A stretch of 64,000 nucleotides of DNA from Actinomycetes bacterium (GTDB lineage: Bacteria; Actinomycetota; Acidimicrobiia; Acidimicrobiales; Palsa-688), in NCBI GenBank assembly GCA_021787365.1, contig JAJYMB010000027.1, forward strand, positions 30,833 to 94,832. The letters are read 5' to 3'. Positions 42,834-52,490 of the stretch are shown one piece after another (position 1 is the first letter of the stretch; each line of letters opens with the position of its first letter). The translations under genes were made by a program, and so were the position numbers. The notes beneath the pieces are model-generated. The model was not told the origin of the DNA. It worked only from the letters and a program-made list of their open reading frames with translations, and made no database searches.

Positions 42834-44561
42834 ATGTTCGCTGGTAAGACAAATCTCGCCCGTAGCCATGCGCGGGCGCGCTCGATGGCAACCGCAGCGG
42901 GTCTCGCGGCCCTTTTGGTGGCCGTGCCGGCCGGCGCCAGCGCGCAACCGAGCGGCCCGCCGAGCCTCCCTCCGACCGTCGGGCCGCCGCCGCTGCCCGG
43001 CCCGTCCGGCCCACCTGCCGGCCCACCCGCCGGCCCACCCGCCGGCCTCCCCGCCGTCCCTCAGTACGCCGGCCCGCCGGCCACGGTCGGCCCCATCGCG
43101 CTCGGGCTCAACACGGCACCTTGGGACTACGAGTACGCCGCGCCGGTCTCCCAGGGCGGCGGCGAGGACGTCATCCAAACGCTCTTGCCGGCGGCGGGCA
43201 TCGACCTCATGCGCTACGGCGGCGGCTCCTACGCCGACTACTACGACTGGCAGACCAACACCGACATCCAGAGCTGCATCTTCGACAGCTTCACACCGCC
43301 GGCGTCTTCGTGGCCCTATGACACCACGGCGCCCTTCACGGGTGCCGCCTGCGACGGCCACGACTCGCTCTCCTTCGACCAGTTCTCGGCGCAGGCGAAG
43401 GCGGTTGGTGCCCAGAGCTTCGTCACGGTCAACTACGGCTCGGGGACGCCCGCCCTGGCTGCGGCGTGGGCCGCCCACGCCCAGTCCACCCCGGGCGACA
43501 GCGTCGCGCTCTGGGAGGTCGGGAACGAGAACTACGGCTGCTGGGAGGTGAACAACTGGCTCTCCGGTTACCCTGAGTACTTCCAGGGCTACAAGCCCAA
43601 CGACTACGTAAACGGCGTCAACGCCACCTGCCCTCAGACCGTGCAGGGCGATGCGACGGGCACCCAGACCCTCGCCACTTCCTACGCCGTCAACGCCAGG
43701 CCCTTCATGTTGGCGATGAAAGAGGCCGACCCGTCGGCGCAGATCGGCGTGCCTTGGGCTTTCGGCAACGGCGTGGGGGGCGCGGCCGTGCCCGACAATT
43801 CGGAGTGGAACGACACCGTCCTCGGCCAGGACGGTGACCTCGTCTCCTTCGTCGACGCGCACTACTACCCCTTCTCCTTCTACGGCAGCACCGGCGGTAC
43901 CAACCCGTCCGACCATCAGGTCCTCCAGGCGCTCATGTCGGTGCCGGCCCTCTATGAGCAAATCAAGAGCACCCTCGCCACCTACGACCCGAAGGCCCAG
44001 GTGGTCGTGGGAGAGACAAACGTCTCCAACAACGAGACGACGACGGTCTGCACGCCGGCGGGCGCCTTGTTCGCGGCCGGAGACGTGCTCTCCTGGCTGG
44101 CTGCAGGGGCAGAGAGCGTTGACTGGTGGGACATGAACAACTACGGCAATACCGGCAGCACCTGCACGAGCCCCGACTATGGGATGTTCTCCTCGGGCGC
44201 CCCGCCCTTCGCCGAGACGCCCTACTACGGCTACGTGCTGGCCTCCATCTTGGCGAAGCCAGGCGCGCGGCTCCGCTCGCTCGCCACGTCCGACCCCGCC
44301 GACGTAATGGCGTGGCAGTCCCGGCTCCCCCGAGGCGGCGAAGCCGTTGCGCTCCTAAACACCAACACCTCCGCGTCCGAGACCGTGACCTTTGGCCCGG
44401 TGCCGCCTCTCGTGGGCCAGCTCGAGACCTGGAGCTACAGCGCCGGCGTGCAGAACTCCACCGACTCCGAGGTAGTGAAGGGCACCACCAGCGCGACGTC
44501 GCTGGCGAAGGGCCTCACCCTTCCTCCCGAGTCCCTGGTCGTGCTGGAGGCGTCACACTAG
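42834..44561 (+). CDS. Secreted glycoside hydrolase, clan GH-A-like
   Basis: About 575 residues with a signal peptide (AAGLAALLVAVPAGASA), a Pro/Gly-rich linker repeating GPPAGPP, and a catalytic barrel. Two glutamates sit in GH-A-type contexts: WEVGNENYG (acid/base) and VVVGETNVS (nucleophile), with DAHYYPFSFYG between. Family not assigned; it resembles GH39/GH51-type arabinofuranosidase-like enzymes. A C-terminal beta domain follows. The ATG at 42834 has an AAAGGGG ribosome site, preferred over the track start at 42789. Probably an exported plant-polymer enzyme feeding the uptake systems. Confidence 0.82.
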   Translation: MFAGKTNLARSHARARSMATAAGLAALLVAVPAGASAQPSGPPSLPPTVGPPPLPGPSGPPAGPPAGPPAGLPAVPQYAGPPATVGPIALGLNTAPWDYEYAAPVSQGGGEDVIQTLLPAAGIDLMRYGGGSYADYYDWQTNTDIQSCIFDSFTPPASSWPYDTTAPFTGAACDGHDSLSFDQFSAQAKAVGAQSFVTVNYGSGTPALAAAWAAHAQSTPGDSVALWEVGNENYGCWEVNNWLSGYPEYFQGYKPNDYVNGVNATCPQTVQGDATGTQTLATSYAVNARPFMLAMKEADPSAQIGVPWAFGNGVGGAAVPDNSEWNDTVLGQDGDLVSFVDAHYYPFSFYGSTGGTNPSDHQVLQALMSVPALYEQIKSTLATYDPKAQVVVGETNVSNNETTTVCTPAGALFAAGDVLSWLAAGAESVDWWDMNNYGNTGSTCTSPDYGMFSSGAPPFAETPYYGYVLASILAKPGARLRSLATSDPADVMAWQSRLPRGGEAVALLNTNTSASETVTFGPVPPLVGQLETWSYSAGVQNSTDSEVVKGTTSATSLAKGLTLPPESLVVLEASH

Positions 44562-44575
44562 CTGGACTTGACCGC

Positions 44576-47176
44576 TCACTCGCCGGCGCCGTTCACGACC
44601 GAGGAAGCCGCCACCACGCCCCTGAAAAGCGCCTCCGTGGCCTTGTGGGCGCAAGCGGCCCCCTCCTCGTCTTCGAGCACGCCGGCGAGCTGGCGGAGCA
44701 AGTCGGTCAGCTGCTTTATGTTGCGCACGAAGTCGCCCGCCGACACGTCCCCGAGGAGCCGGGCCAGTTCTTTTCCTCTCGCCCACCCGTAGGCGAGGCG
44801 GGCGAAGCCAGCGTCGGGCGGCCGGGTTAGGGGGAGGCCGGCCTCTCCCTCGGCCCCCGCGAGCTCGGCGGCTGTAGCTTGTACCGCTCGCCAGCGCTCG
44901 CCGAGGCGGCGGGTGGGCATCTCGGGGCCCAAGGGTTCGGGCGGGAACGGCCCCCTCGGTTCGTAAGTGAAGACCGAAACGAGCGCCGCCATCTCCGCCG
45001 GCGCCAGGGAGGCGAAAAGCCCCCTCTCGGCGCACTCGGTGACCAGGAGGTCCAGGGGGTGGTAGATGCGGGCCAGGCGCTCGCCGGCGACAGACAGCGA
45101 CCACCCTTTTACGTAGCCCCAGCACCCGAGGAGCCCGAGGACCCTGTCGAACTGCCGGCCGAGCGACTCGGAGCGCCCCGCCACCTGCTTCTCCAACCGC
45201 TCCACCTGCCCGGTGAGCCTTCCCACCCGGGCGGCCGCCCGCAGGTGCAGCCGCAGGTCCGGGCACGAGGCGACAGGGTGGGACGGACGTTGCTCGCGCT
45301 GGCGCCGGCCCGCCGGCGGGCGCGCCGCGGCCAGCGTGAGGGCGACTTGGCGCTGGAAACCCCGGTCTCGGGGCGCGAAGGGGACGGGGAGCTCGACGCG
45401 CCCGAGGACAGCTGGAGGGGCCTTGAAGTCGCGCGGGCCCAGCCAGACCACACGGCGCTCCGCGGTTATCGCTCTCACACCGATGACGCCCCCTTTCCTT
45501 TGCGCAATGGAAAGGACGGCCGCCGCGTTACCGGGCCTAGGCACCCCCCGTTTGGCCGGAAGGCTGAGGACGTCCCCCGGCTTCAGCCCCTCCATGGCTT
45601 CCACGACCTCGCCCGGGCGCGCCGGCGGGCTCGGTTGGTCGGCGAGCTTCATGTACTCGAAAACGTCGCCCAGCTCGCAGCGCGCCGATGCGGTGGCTGA
45701 CGCCAGCTCGCGCCTCGCCCGGTCGAGCTGGCTCTCCAGGCGCACGATGTCGGCGTCGGCGCGGTACTGGGCGAACGACAAGTTGAGCAGGTGATGAGCC
45801 TGCTCGGGGCTGCAGCGGCGCACGAGGTTGGTGGCCATGTTGTAGGTAGGCCTAAAGCTCGACGTGAGGGTGAAGGTTCGGGCGCCGGCCAGCGAGGCCA
45901 CCTGCTCGAAGGTGACCTGCGGGGCATAGAGGACGACCGCGTAACCCTCCTCGTCGATGCCCCGGCGCCCGGCCCTGCCGGTGAGCTGGGTGTACTCGCC
46001 GGGGGTAAGGGGTTCGACGCGTTCGCCGCCGAACTTGGCCAGCTTCTCGATGACCACCGAACGTGCCGGCATGTTGATGCCGAGGGAAAGTGTCTCGGTG
46101 GCAAAGACCACCTGCACCAAGCCGAGGAGGAAGCAGCGTTCGACCGCTTCTTTGAACGGGGGCACCATGCCGGCGTGGTGCGCCGCGAACCCAGCCTCGA
46201 GGCTCGTCAACCAGGTCCCGTAGCCGAGGGCGTCGAGGTCGGCGTCGGAGAGGTGCCTCGCCGCTTCCTCGGCTACCTCGCGGATCTGCCGGCGCTGCTC
46301 GGGGCTCGTGAGCGGGCGGCATGCCGACAGGCACTGGCGTACTGCCTCGTCGCAACCAGCCCGGCTGAAAATGAAGTAGATGGCCGGTAGGAGGCCCTCG
46401 CGCTCCAGTGCCTCGACGGTCTCGGCCCTCCCCGGCACGAAGAGCCGGGACCGCCGGTGGGCGCGCCAACCGTCGCCGGCGCCGGCGGTGAGCGCGGCAC
46501 CGCGGGGGTTGGGGTTGCCGCCGACCAGGGTCGGCAGCATCACGAGCTCGTCTGTTCGGCGGTCGCCGGCCAAGAAGAGGTTGTGGAGGGGGACGGGGCG
46601 GCGTTCCTCTATCACGGCGCGAGTGGAGCCCCGCACGGTGCCCACCCAGTCGGCCAGCTCCTCGGCGTTGGAGACGGTGGCGGACAGGCAGACCAGGTCG
46701 ACCTCCGGGGCCAGGTGGATGATGACCTCCTCCCACACCGGCCCGCGGTAGGGGTCCTGGAGGTAATGGACCTCGTCCAGGACCACGTAGCGGAGGCCCG
46801 CCAAGGTCGATGAGCCGGCGTAGACCATGTTCCGCAGCACCTCGGTGGTCATGACCACGACCGGCGCCTCGCCGTTCAGCGAGTTGTCGCCAGTGAGGAG
46901 CCCCACCTTGGCCGAGCCGTAGCGCCGGCAGAAGTCGGCGTACTTCTGGTTGGAAAGAGCCTTCAGGGGGGTCGTGTAGAACGCCTTCCCGCCGGCCGAC
47001 AGAGCCAGTTCGACCGCGTACTCGGCCACCAGGGTCTTGCCCGAACCGGTCGGGGCGGCCACGACCACGCTGTGCCCCTCGTCCAAGGCGTCGATGGCCT
47101 TTATCTGGAACGGGTCGAGCTCGAAGCCGGCGTTCGCAATGAAGGCCGCCCGCGCTGCGGCCGGTCCGCGTCGCAA
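44576..47176 (-). CDS. helY: Ski2/Mtr4-type DEVH-box RNA helicase (HelY-like)
   Basis: An 866-residue helicase with Walker A APTGSGKT near residue 40, DEVH box near residue 135, SATVSN motif III, the second RecA domain with TGRAGRRGIDEEGYAVV, and a C-terminal DSHCT-like region. It resembles actinobacterial HelY and probably unwinds RNA or structured nucleic acid. The start is TTG, four bases after the stop of the tat gene, with no better start near. It ends the minus-strand block. Confidence 0.92.
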   Translation of the reverse strand: MRRGPAAARAAFIANAGFELDPFQIKAIDALDEGHSVVVAAPTGSGKTLVAEYAVELALSAGGKAFYTTPLKALSNQKYADFCRRYGSAKVGLLTGDNSLNGEAPVVVMTTEVLRNMVYAGSSTLAGLRYVVLDEVHYLQDPYRGPVWEEVIIHLAPEVDLVCLSATVSNAEELADWVGTVRGSTRAVIEERRPVPLHNLFLAGDRRTDELVMLPTLVGGNPNPRGAALTAGAGDGWRAHRRSRLFVPGRAETVEALEREGLLPAIYFIFSRAGCDEAVRQCLSACRPLTSPEQRRQIREVAEEAARHLSDADLDALGYGTWLTSLEAGFAAHHAGMVPPFKEAVERCFLLGLVQVVFATETLSLGINMPARSVVIEKLAKFGGERVEPLTPGEYTQLTGRAGRRGIDEEGYAVVLYAPQVTFEQVASLAGARTFTLTSSFRPTYNMATNLVRRCSPEQAHHLLNLSFAQYRADADIVRLESQLDRARRELASATASARCELGDVFEYMKLADQPSPPARPGEVVEAMEGLKPGDVLSLPAKRGVPRPGNAAAVLSIAQRKGGVIGVRAITAERRVVWLGPRDFKAPPAVLGRVELPVPFAPRDRGFQRQVALTLAAARPPAGRRQREQRPSHPVASCPDLRLHLRAAARVGRLTGQVERLEKQVAGRSESLGRQFDRVLGLLGCWGYVKGWSLSVAGERLARIYHPLDLLVTECAERGLFASLAPAEMAALVSVFTYEPRGPFPPEPLGPEMPTRRLGERWRAVQATAAELAGAEGEAGLPLTRPPDAGFARLAYGWARGKELARLLGDVSAGDFVRNIKQLTDLLRQLAGVLEDEEGAACAHKATEALFRGVVAASSVVNGAGE

Positions 47177-47180
47177 GGTG

Positions 47181-47639
47181 CTAGTTGAGCGCCGGGTCGT
47201 CAGGAAGGGGCAGGTCGGTGGGCTCTACCGCCGCCCATTCGCCCGAGCCGGCCGCCCTGGCCGCCAGGCCGGTGGTGCCGTCGCCGGCCCCCAGGTCACC
47301 CGGAAAGACGCCGGCAGCCCCGGCAGCCCCGTCTTCTCCGCTATCGAGCGCGGACTGGTCGCCCCGGGGCTTCGACATGGCGTCGATGTAGCGGAGCGGG
47401 CTGCGCAAGCTCGCGAGGTCGGCCAGGTCTTCGAGGCCGGCGTCCTGCAACCCCGACCGCACGGCCGCTCGTGGCTCGGCCAGCACCTCTTCCATCTCTG
47501 CTCGGGCGGTTGCTGTGTACTTGCGGAGCTCCGCCAGGCCACGGCCCATGCTCCTAGCCATCTTGGGCAGCCTTTCGGGCCCGAGCACGATGAGGGCGAT
47601 AACGAACAACACGAGCAGCTTTTCGGGGTCTATGCCCAT
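47181..47639 (-). CDS. Sec-independent translocase TatA/TatB protein
   Basis: A 152-residue protein with one N-terminal helix (KLLVLFVIALIVLGPERLPKMARSMG) carrying the GPERLP hinge, an amphipathic helix, then a disordered tail. The long tail and GPERLP pattern are closer to TatB than TatA. It would be part of the twin-arginine export machinery; TatC is not in the window. Confidence 0.88.
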   Translation of the reverse strand: MGIDPEKLLVLFVIALIVLGPERLPKMARSMGRGLAELRKYTATARAEMEEVLAEPRAAVRSGLQDAGLEDLADLASLRSPLRYIDAMSKPRGDQSALDSGEDGAAGAAGVFPGDLGAGDGTTGLAARAAGSGEWAAVEPTDLPLPDDPALN

Positions 47640-47681
47640 TACCCACCAGCGTACCCACGCAGCTTGCCGGCGCCAGCCTCC

Positions 47682-47849
47682 TCAGCCGGGTGTGTGCCTG
47701 CTGCGGCGGGCTTCGTCGCGGACTTCGGCCAGGCGGAGCCGGGAAAGGGCGACCCGCTGCCCTTCGCGCGCCAGGGCGTGAGCCACCCGGGCGAACAAGC
47801 CCGCAGCCACCGCCCCGAGGGCGAGAGGCGCCAGCCAGGCCCAGCTCAC
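47682..47849 (-). CDS. Mini membrane protein, 55 residues
   Basis: Too short for the ORF track. A GTG at 47849 opens 55 codons: one hydrophobic helix (WLAPLALGAVAAGLFARVAH) followed by a basic amphipathic helix. It starts ten bases after the zinc-ribbon gene stop with an AAGG ribosome site, and ends 42 bases before the tat gene, so it fits the operon spacing. Function unknown. Confidence 0.55.
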   Translation of the reverse strand: MSWAWLAPLALGAVAAGLFARVAHALAREGQRVALSRLRLAEVRDEARRSRHTPG

Positions 47850-47859
47850 GGCGCGGCCT

Positions 47860-48204
47860 TCAACGGGAGCCGAGCGGGCCCCCGCCCGCGCCCATGACCT
47901 GGTCCAGCCAGTCCTTGGAGTCGAGCTCGAAGTGGAAGGCGAGCAGGTCGTCGTAGGTGATCGGCGGGCCGCTCTTCTGCTCGTACAGCTCCCCCGGCAG
48001 GTCCCAGTTGACCACCTTCACGCCGGCGGAGACCAGCAGTTCGATGACCCGGGCCTCGGCCGGTTTGTTGACGATCAGGCGGCAAGTGGGGCACAAGAAA
48101 GAGTACGTCCCCTCCTCGGTCGCCGAGCACACCTGCACCTTCACGTCGCGCGTGGTCAGCTCGACGTCTCCACAACCCGGACAGCTCGCCCTTACAGTCG
48201 CCAC
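47860..48204 (-). CDS. Zinc-ribbon protein conserved in Actinobacteria
   Basis: About 114 residues. Cysteine pairs CPGC and CPTC, plus a further Cys (VQVCSA), form a zinc ribbon. The rest has VIELLVSAGVKVVNWD and a conserved ITYDDLLAFHFELD segment. Function unknown. The GTG at 48204 lies nine bases after AAAGGAG and is preferred to the GTG at 48225 used by the track. Confidence 0.75.
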   Translation of the reverse strand: MATVRASCPGCGDVELTTRDVKVQVCSATEEGTYSFLCPTCRLIVNKPAEARVIELLVSAGVKVVNWDLPGELYEQKSGPPITYDDLLAFHFELDSKDWLDQVMGAGGGPLGSR

Positions 48205-48225
48205 CTTCAGCGCTCCTTTACCCAC

Positions 48226-48247
48226 CGGGCCCGACGCTCTGGGCCCG
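48226..48247. terminator. Hairpin between lepB and the zinc-ribbon gene
   Basis: CGGGCCC, an 8-base loop and GGGCCCG form a perfect 7-bp GC stem just before the ribosome site of the zinc-ribbon gene. No T-run follows. It could end lepB transcription or shape the leader of the next gene. Confidence 0.4.
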
Positions 48248-48309
48248 CCAAAACACCCATGTCAGGTATCGGCGCGCGGCGGCCTTTCTTGAGCCCGGCC
48301 GGCCACCTG

Positions 48310-48945
48310 TCAAAGGAGGCCGATGCGCCCGACCGGCCAGATGCGTACGAAAGCACGCCCGACGATGTAGCTGTCCGGCAGGGCTCCCCAATAGCGCGAG
48401 TCGTAGGAGTCGCGGCGGTTGTCGCCCATCACGAAGACGTAACCCTTGGGGACTTTGTAGGGGTTCGGGAAGTTGATCATGCCGGGTTGGTCCCAGGTCG
48501 TGCAGTACTCCGAGAAGGGGTTCTGCCAGCCCTTGGGGAGGTACTTCTGGGCTTCTTCCTTGCCGTTTACGTAGATCCCGCAGTTCTTCACCTGCATGGT
48601 CTCCCCGCCCACGGCCACCACCCGCTTGATCAGGTCGTCTATGCCCGGCGTGGTGTCCTTGGGCGGGCGCCGGAAGACGATGACGTCGCCCACGTGGATC
48701 TTGTGGAAGTCGTAGGACAGCTTGTTGACCAGGACCCGGTCACCCACGTGCAAGGTGGGGTACATCGAAAGGGAAGGGATGTAAAAGGCCTGTATGGCGA
48801 AAGTCTTGATGAGCAGGGCCGCGACCAGGGCGACCACTATGATCACGACCCACTCGACTAGGGCCTGGCGCCGGCTTCTCGGTTTTTCCTGTTCCGCCTG
48901 CCCGCCCGTGTGCTCGTGGGTCGCCTCTTCGCCTGCCAGGGTCAC
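48310..48945 (-). CDS. lepB: Signal peptidase I
   Basis: A 211-residue membrane protease with one N-terminal helix (residues 29-47), catalytic serine at about 60 in SLSMYPTL, catalytic lysine at about 107 in LIKRVVAVGG, and the box MGDNRRDSYDSRYWG. It cleaves signal peptides of exported proteins, such as the binding proteins in this window. The start is GTG, 10 bases after the stop of pafC. Confidence 0.96.
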   Translation of the reverse strand: MTLAGEEATHEHTGGQAEQEKPRSRRQALVEWVVIIVVALVAALLIKTFAIQAFYIPSLSMYPTLHVGDRVLVNKLSYDFHKIHVGDVIVFRRPPKDTTPGIDDLIKRVVAVGGETMQVKNCGIYVNGKEEAQKYLPKGWQNPFSEYCTTWDQPGMINFPNPYKVPKGYVFVMGDNRRDSYDSRYWGALPDSYIVGRAFVRIWPVGRIGLL

Positions 48946-48955
48946 CCCTTGGAGG

Positions 48956-50017
48956 TTACCGTGCGCGTTCCGGCGCCTGGGGTAGCCCCCCCCGCCCCGA
49001 GGCCGTGGCCGCAGCCCCGCCGGCCGCAGCCCCGCCGGCCCCAGCCCCGCCGGCCCCAGCCCCGCCGGCCCCAGCCCCGCCGGCGTAGCCGTAGATGGCG
49101 AGCACCCGTCGAGCGGCCTCGGCCGCTACGCCCTCGGCGCCCGACACCACGGTGGTCGCCGGCCCCGCCCGCAGCAAAAGTCTTTCCAGCCAGGCACGTG
49201 AGCTCACCCGGAGCCGCACGCGCAACCGGCCGCCAGCCAGTTCCTCGGTGCCCTCGTTGGGGTAGCGGGCCGCCACCCAGCGCGCCTCGGGGGCGAGGTC
49301 GAGCACCACCACCGGGTCCTCGGGCCTGGCCTGGTACACATCGAGCGGGCCGAGGTCGCCCGGTGGCTCGAAACCCTCCTCGAGCACGGTGGCCGAGCGG
49401 GCACGGTCGACCCGGAAGAGCCGGCGGCCTTCGACGAGCTCGCACCAGGCGAGGAGGTACCAGTTCCCCTCGGAGGAAAAGACCTGCCAAGGGTGCACGA
49501 CACGCTCGGTCGTCTCGTCCCGCCCGAAGGAGTAGTAAAAAAGCCGGACCTTGCGCCTGTCCCGGGCAGCGGCCTGCAAAGTGGCGAGGACCGGACCGGC
49601 GGCGGTCCCCGGTTCCACGGCTAGAGCACCCTCCACGCCCGTCCCGAGGGCGCGTTCCAACTTGGCCACAGCGCTGGACAGGGACGCCACGCCGGCGCCG
49701 GCCGGCGTCGCCAGGACCGCCCGTGCGGCAGCGAGCAGGGCCAGGCCCTCGGGGGCGGTCAACCGTAGAGGCCGGCGGAACCAGTCCGCAAAGCGCACCC
49801 ACACCCTCGCACCCTCGATGTCGACCTCGATCAAAGAGTCAGGGGTAAACGGGTAAACCCCGCACATAAACAAAAGCTCGAGGTCTTGCACCAGTTCTTC
49901 CTCGGGCACGCCGAAGCGCTCCGAGACCTCGGTGAGGAGCGGCCCGTCCTGGGCGACGACCCAGGGGACGATCGCCAGCAAGCGGGCGAGCCGCTCGCCG
50001 GCGCCAGCCCGGCTCAC
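48956..50017 (-). CDS. pafC: WYL-domain regulator PafC
   Basis: A 353-residue protein with an N-terminal winged-helix-like region ([20 protein letters not shown]), a WYL domain (KVRLFYYSFGRDETTERVVHPWQ, GNWYLLAWCE) and a C-terminal Gly/Ala tail. Its GTG overlaps the stop of pafB by four bases, so the two are coupled. In mycobacteria PafBC activate a RecA-independent DNA damage response. The tail comes from a 15-bp minisatellite. The track start at 50161 is too far upstream. Confidence 0.9.
   Translation of the reverse strand: MSRAGAGERLARLLAIVPWVVAQDGPLLTEVSERFGVPEEELVQDLELLFMCGVYPFTPDSLIEVDIEGARVWVRFADWFRRPLRLTAPEGLALLAAARAVLATPAGAGVASLSSAVAKLERALGTGVEGALAVEPGTAAGPVLATLQAAARDRRKVRLFYYSFGRDETTERVVHPWQVFSSEGNWYLLAWCELVEGRRLFRVDRARSATVLEEGFEPPGDLGPLDVYQARPEDPVVVLDLAPEARWVAARYPNEGTEELAGGRLRVRLRVSSRAWLERLLLRAGPATTVVSGAEGVAAEAARRVLAIYGYAGGAGAGGAGAGGAGAGGAAAGGAAATASGRGGLPQAPERAR
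49015..49084. repeat. 15-bp minisatellite coding the PafC tail
   Basis: Four 15-bp copies of CCCCGCCGGCCCCAG (one with a single change) plus a partial copy. The unit is a multiple of three, so it adds Gly/Ala pentapeptides in frame. Confidence 0.8.
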
Positions 50018-51084
50018 CACGGCGCCCCACCTCGTTTCGCGCCCTCGCCGGCCGCAGCGCCCTCGCCGGCCGCAGCGCCCTCGCCGGCCGCAGCGCCCTC
50101 GCCGGCCGCCCCGCCCGGCCCGCCCCCTGCCGCCTGGGCGCCGGCGATGGCCTGTAGCCACGAGACGAGCGCTTCCCGGGCGTCGGGCGGGGAGAGCACT
50201 TCGGCGTGGTCGAGCAGGCCCAGCACGAACCCGCGGAAGCCCTCCCAGTTGGTCACTTCCAGCCGGAAACGCGTTGCACCGCTCGGCTCTTCGCGGGCGA
50301 CGGCTTCTTCGCCCGCGAGGCGGCGCACCCAGGGTGCCTGGCTGGCGTCGACGAGCAGTTCGACGACGACCGGTGCGTCCTCCCCCAGCCGCCAGGGCGG
50401 GGGTGGCCCTGCCGGCGTGCCTTGGGGGCGCGCGAACGCCCCGGGCTTGCCCTCGAGCTTCACCTCCCCCTCCAGCCGGTCCACCCGGAAAAGCCGCTCG
50501 GCGCCACGGGAATGGTCGAAGCCGGCCACGTACCAGCGGCCGTCACGGTAAGAGAGCCGGTAGGGGTCGACTTGGCGCACCACGCCGTTGTAGGCAAAGC
50601 TCACGGACTGCCTGTCGGCCAGGGCGGAAAACAGCGTCGCCACCTCGGCCGAGAGGGGCACGTCGGCCACCGGCCCGGCCTGCAGGGCGGCAGGGGCACG
50701 CCCCAGCTTGCGCAGGGCGCTGGAGGCGCCGTCCCCGGCACCCTCCCCGCGCAACTCGACGAGCGACCCCGCCAGCGACAGGGCCATCAGTTCCTCCTCG
50801 TCGAGACCGGGGTCGTGCATCTCGTAGAGCTCCCGGGGGACCCAGTAACCGGTCTGGTCCTGAGCAGCTCCGGGGTGGAGCGGCTCCGCCAGCACCGGGA
50901 TGCCCATCTGGCGCAGGAGTTCCTTGTCCCGCTCGAAGTTCCGCCGGGAGCTGGCGGGGTCCTCGCTGTAACCGCCCACCCGCTCACGGAGCTCGTCGCG
51001 CGAGAGGGGGCGGCGGGTGTCGAGAAGGGCGACCAAGAGGTTGACGAGCCGTTCGAGGCGGTCTGGAGCGTTGCGCCCGCTCAC
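50014..51084 (-). CDS. pafB: WYL-domain regulator PafB
   Basis: A 356-residue protein: N-terminal helix-turn-helix ([21 protein letters not shown] region), a middle helical part, and a WYL domain ([40 protein letters not shown]). The GTG overlaps the pafA stop by four bases. The ORF track embeds it in a longer wrong frame up to 52236. The last 35 residues are AAAGEG repeats. Confidence 0.92.
   Translation of the reverse strand: MSGRNAPDRLERLVNLLVALLDTRRPLSRDELRERVGGYSEDPASSRRNFERDKELLRQMGIPVLAEPLHPGAAQDQTGYWVPRELYEMHDPGLDEEELMALSLAGSLVELRGEGAGDGASSALRKLGRAPAALQAGPVADVPLSAEVATLFSALADRQSVSFAYNGVVRQVDPYRLSYRDGRWYVAGFDHSRGAERLFRVDRLEGEVKLEGKPGAFARPQGTPAGPPPPWRLGEDAPVVVELLVDASQAPWVRRLAGEEAVAREEPSGATRFRLEVTNWEGFRGFVLGLLDHAEVLSPPDAREALVSWLQAIAGAQAAGGGPGGAAGEGAAAGEGAAAGEGAAAGEGAKRGGAPW
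50041..50110. repeat. 18-bp minisatellite coding the PafB tail
   Basis: Three exact 18-bp copies of GCCCTCGCCGGCCGCAGC, starting at 50041, 50059 and 50077, and a fourth altered copy. Encodes GEGAAA-type hexapeptides in frame. Confidence 0.8.
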
Positions 51085-52439
51085 AGGGACGCGATCAGCT
51101 TCTCGACCCGCTCGTCCCTGGCCTTGAACGGGTCCTTGCACAAGACCGTGCGCTGGGCCTGGTCGTTCAGTTTGAGGTGGACCCAGTCCACGGTGAAATC
51201 GCGCCGGCGTTCCTTGGCGCGGCGGATGAACTCCCCGCGGAGCCTCGCCCGGGTGGTCTGGGGCGGCTCGTCGAGGGCGCGCTCGATCTCTTCGTCTGTG
51301 ACGACGCGTTCTACGAGGCCGCGCCGTTCGAGCCGGTAGTAGAGGCCCCGCCGGCGGTTGACGTCGTGGTACTGGAGGTCCATCAGGGCCACCTTGGGGT
51401 GCGTGAGCGGGATGCCCTCGCGCTCGCGATAGGCCTCGATCAGGTTGTGCTTTATGACCCAGTCGCACTCCCGGTCGAGGGACCACGGGTCCTTCTCCAG
51501 GCCGGTGAGGCAGTGCTCCCACATCTGCAGCGCCTTTTCCTCGAGCGGGGAGAGCCCTTTTTGTTGTTGGTAGCGCTGCGCACGTTCGAGGTACTCGCCC
51601 TGTATCTCGAGGGCGCTCGCCTCGCGGCCGTTGGCGAGCCTCACCTTGCGCCGGCAGGTCACGTCGTGGCTTATCTCCCTGATGGCGCGGATGGGGTTTT
51701 CGAGGGTCATGTCGCGCATGACGACCGAGGAGTCCTCGAGCATCCGCAGCATGATGCTGGCCGCGCCCACCTTCAAGAACGTGGCGTACTCGCTCATGTT
51801 GGAGTCCCCCACGATCACGTGCAGGCGCCGGTAGCGCTCGGCGTCGGCGTGGGGCTCGTCCCTCGTGTTTATGATCGGGCGGCTCCGGGTCGTCGCTGAC
51901 GACACGCTCTCCCATATGTGCTCGGCCCGCTGGCTGATGCAGTACTGCGCACCCCGAGCCGTCTGGAGCACCTTGCCGGCGCCCGCATAGATCTGGCGCG
52001 AAATGAGGAACGGGATCAGCACCTCGGCGTAGTGGGTGAAGTCGTCGCGCCGGGTGGTGAGGTAGTTCTCGTGGCAGCCGTAGGAGTTGCCGGCGCTGTC
52101 GGTGTTGTTCTTGAAGAGGAAGATGACCCCGCGGATCCCCTCCTCCCGGAGGCGCGCCTCGGCGGACACGACGAGGTGCTCGAGGATCCGTTCGCCGGCC
52201 TTGTCGTGGATGACGAGGTCGGAGATGGAGTCGCACTCAGGCGTGGCGTACTCGGGGTGCGAGCCCACGTCCAGGTAGAGCCGGGCCCCGTTTTCCAGGA
52301 ACACGTTCGAGCTCCTGCCCCAGGACACGACCCTCCGGAAGAGGTAGCGGGCCACCTCGTCAGGGCTGAGCCGGCGCTGGCCGCGCAGCGTGCAGGTCAC
52401 GCCGTACTCGTTTTCGAGCCCGAAGATTCGTCGTTCCAT
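51081..52439 (-). CDS. pafA: Pup-protein ligase
   Basis: A 452-residue carboxylate-amine ligase that joins Pup to lysines of target proteins using ATP. It has the glutamine-synthetase-like start GLENEYGVT and the catalytic base Asp57 in [15 protein letters not shown]. The [19 protein letters not shown] nucleotide loop and [20 protein letters not shown] are also present. It is separated from prcA by the divergent DUF2007-like gene but belongs to the same system. Confidence 0.97.
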   Translation of the reverse strand: MERRIFGLENEYGVTCTLRGQRRLSPDEVARYLFRRVVSWGRSSNVFLENGARLYLDVGSHPEYATPECDSISDLVIHDKAGERILEHLVVSAEARLREEGIRGVIFLFKNNTDSAGNSYGCHENYLTTRRDDFTHYAEVLIPFLISRQIYAGAGKVLQTARGAQYCISQRAEHIWESVSSATTRSRPIINTRDEPHADAERYRRLHVIVGDSNMSEYATFLKVGAASIMLRMLEDSSVVMRDMTLENPIRAIREISHDVTCRRKVRLANGREASALEIQGEYLERAQRYQQQKGLSPLEEKALQMWEHCLTGLEKDPWSLDRECDWVIKHNLIEAYREREGIPLTHPKVALMDLQYHDVNRRRGLYYRLERRGLVERVVTDEEIERALDEPPQTTRARLRGEFIRRAKERRRDFTVDWVHLKLNDQAQRTVLCKDPFKARDERVEKLIASL

Positions 52440-52490
52440 ACGTCTCCTGTTGGGGCAGGCTAGTGCCCGTAGAGTAGCCTTCAGTCAGGT

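Noticed and set aside
50014-52236. 740-residue minus ORF as a single protein
   Set aside because: Only the part after 51084 is real (pafB); the rest is a wrong frame over pafA.
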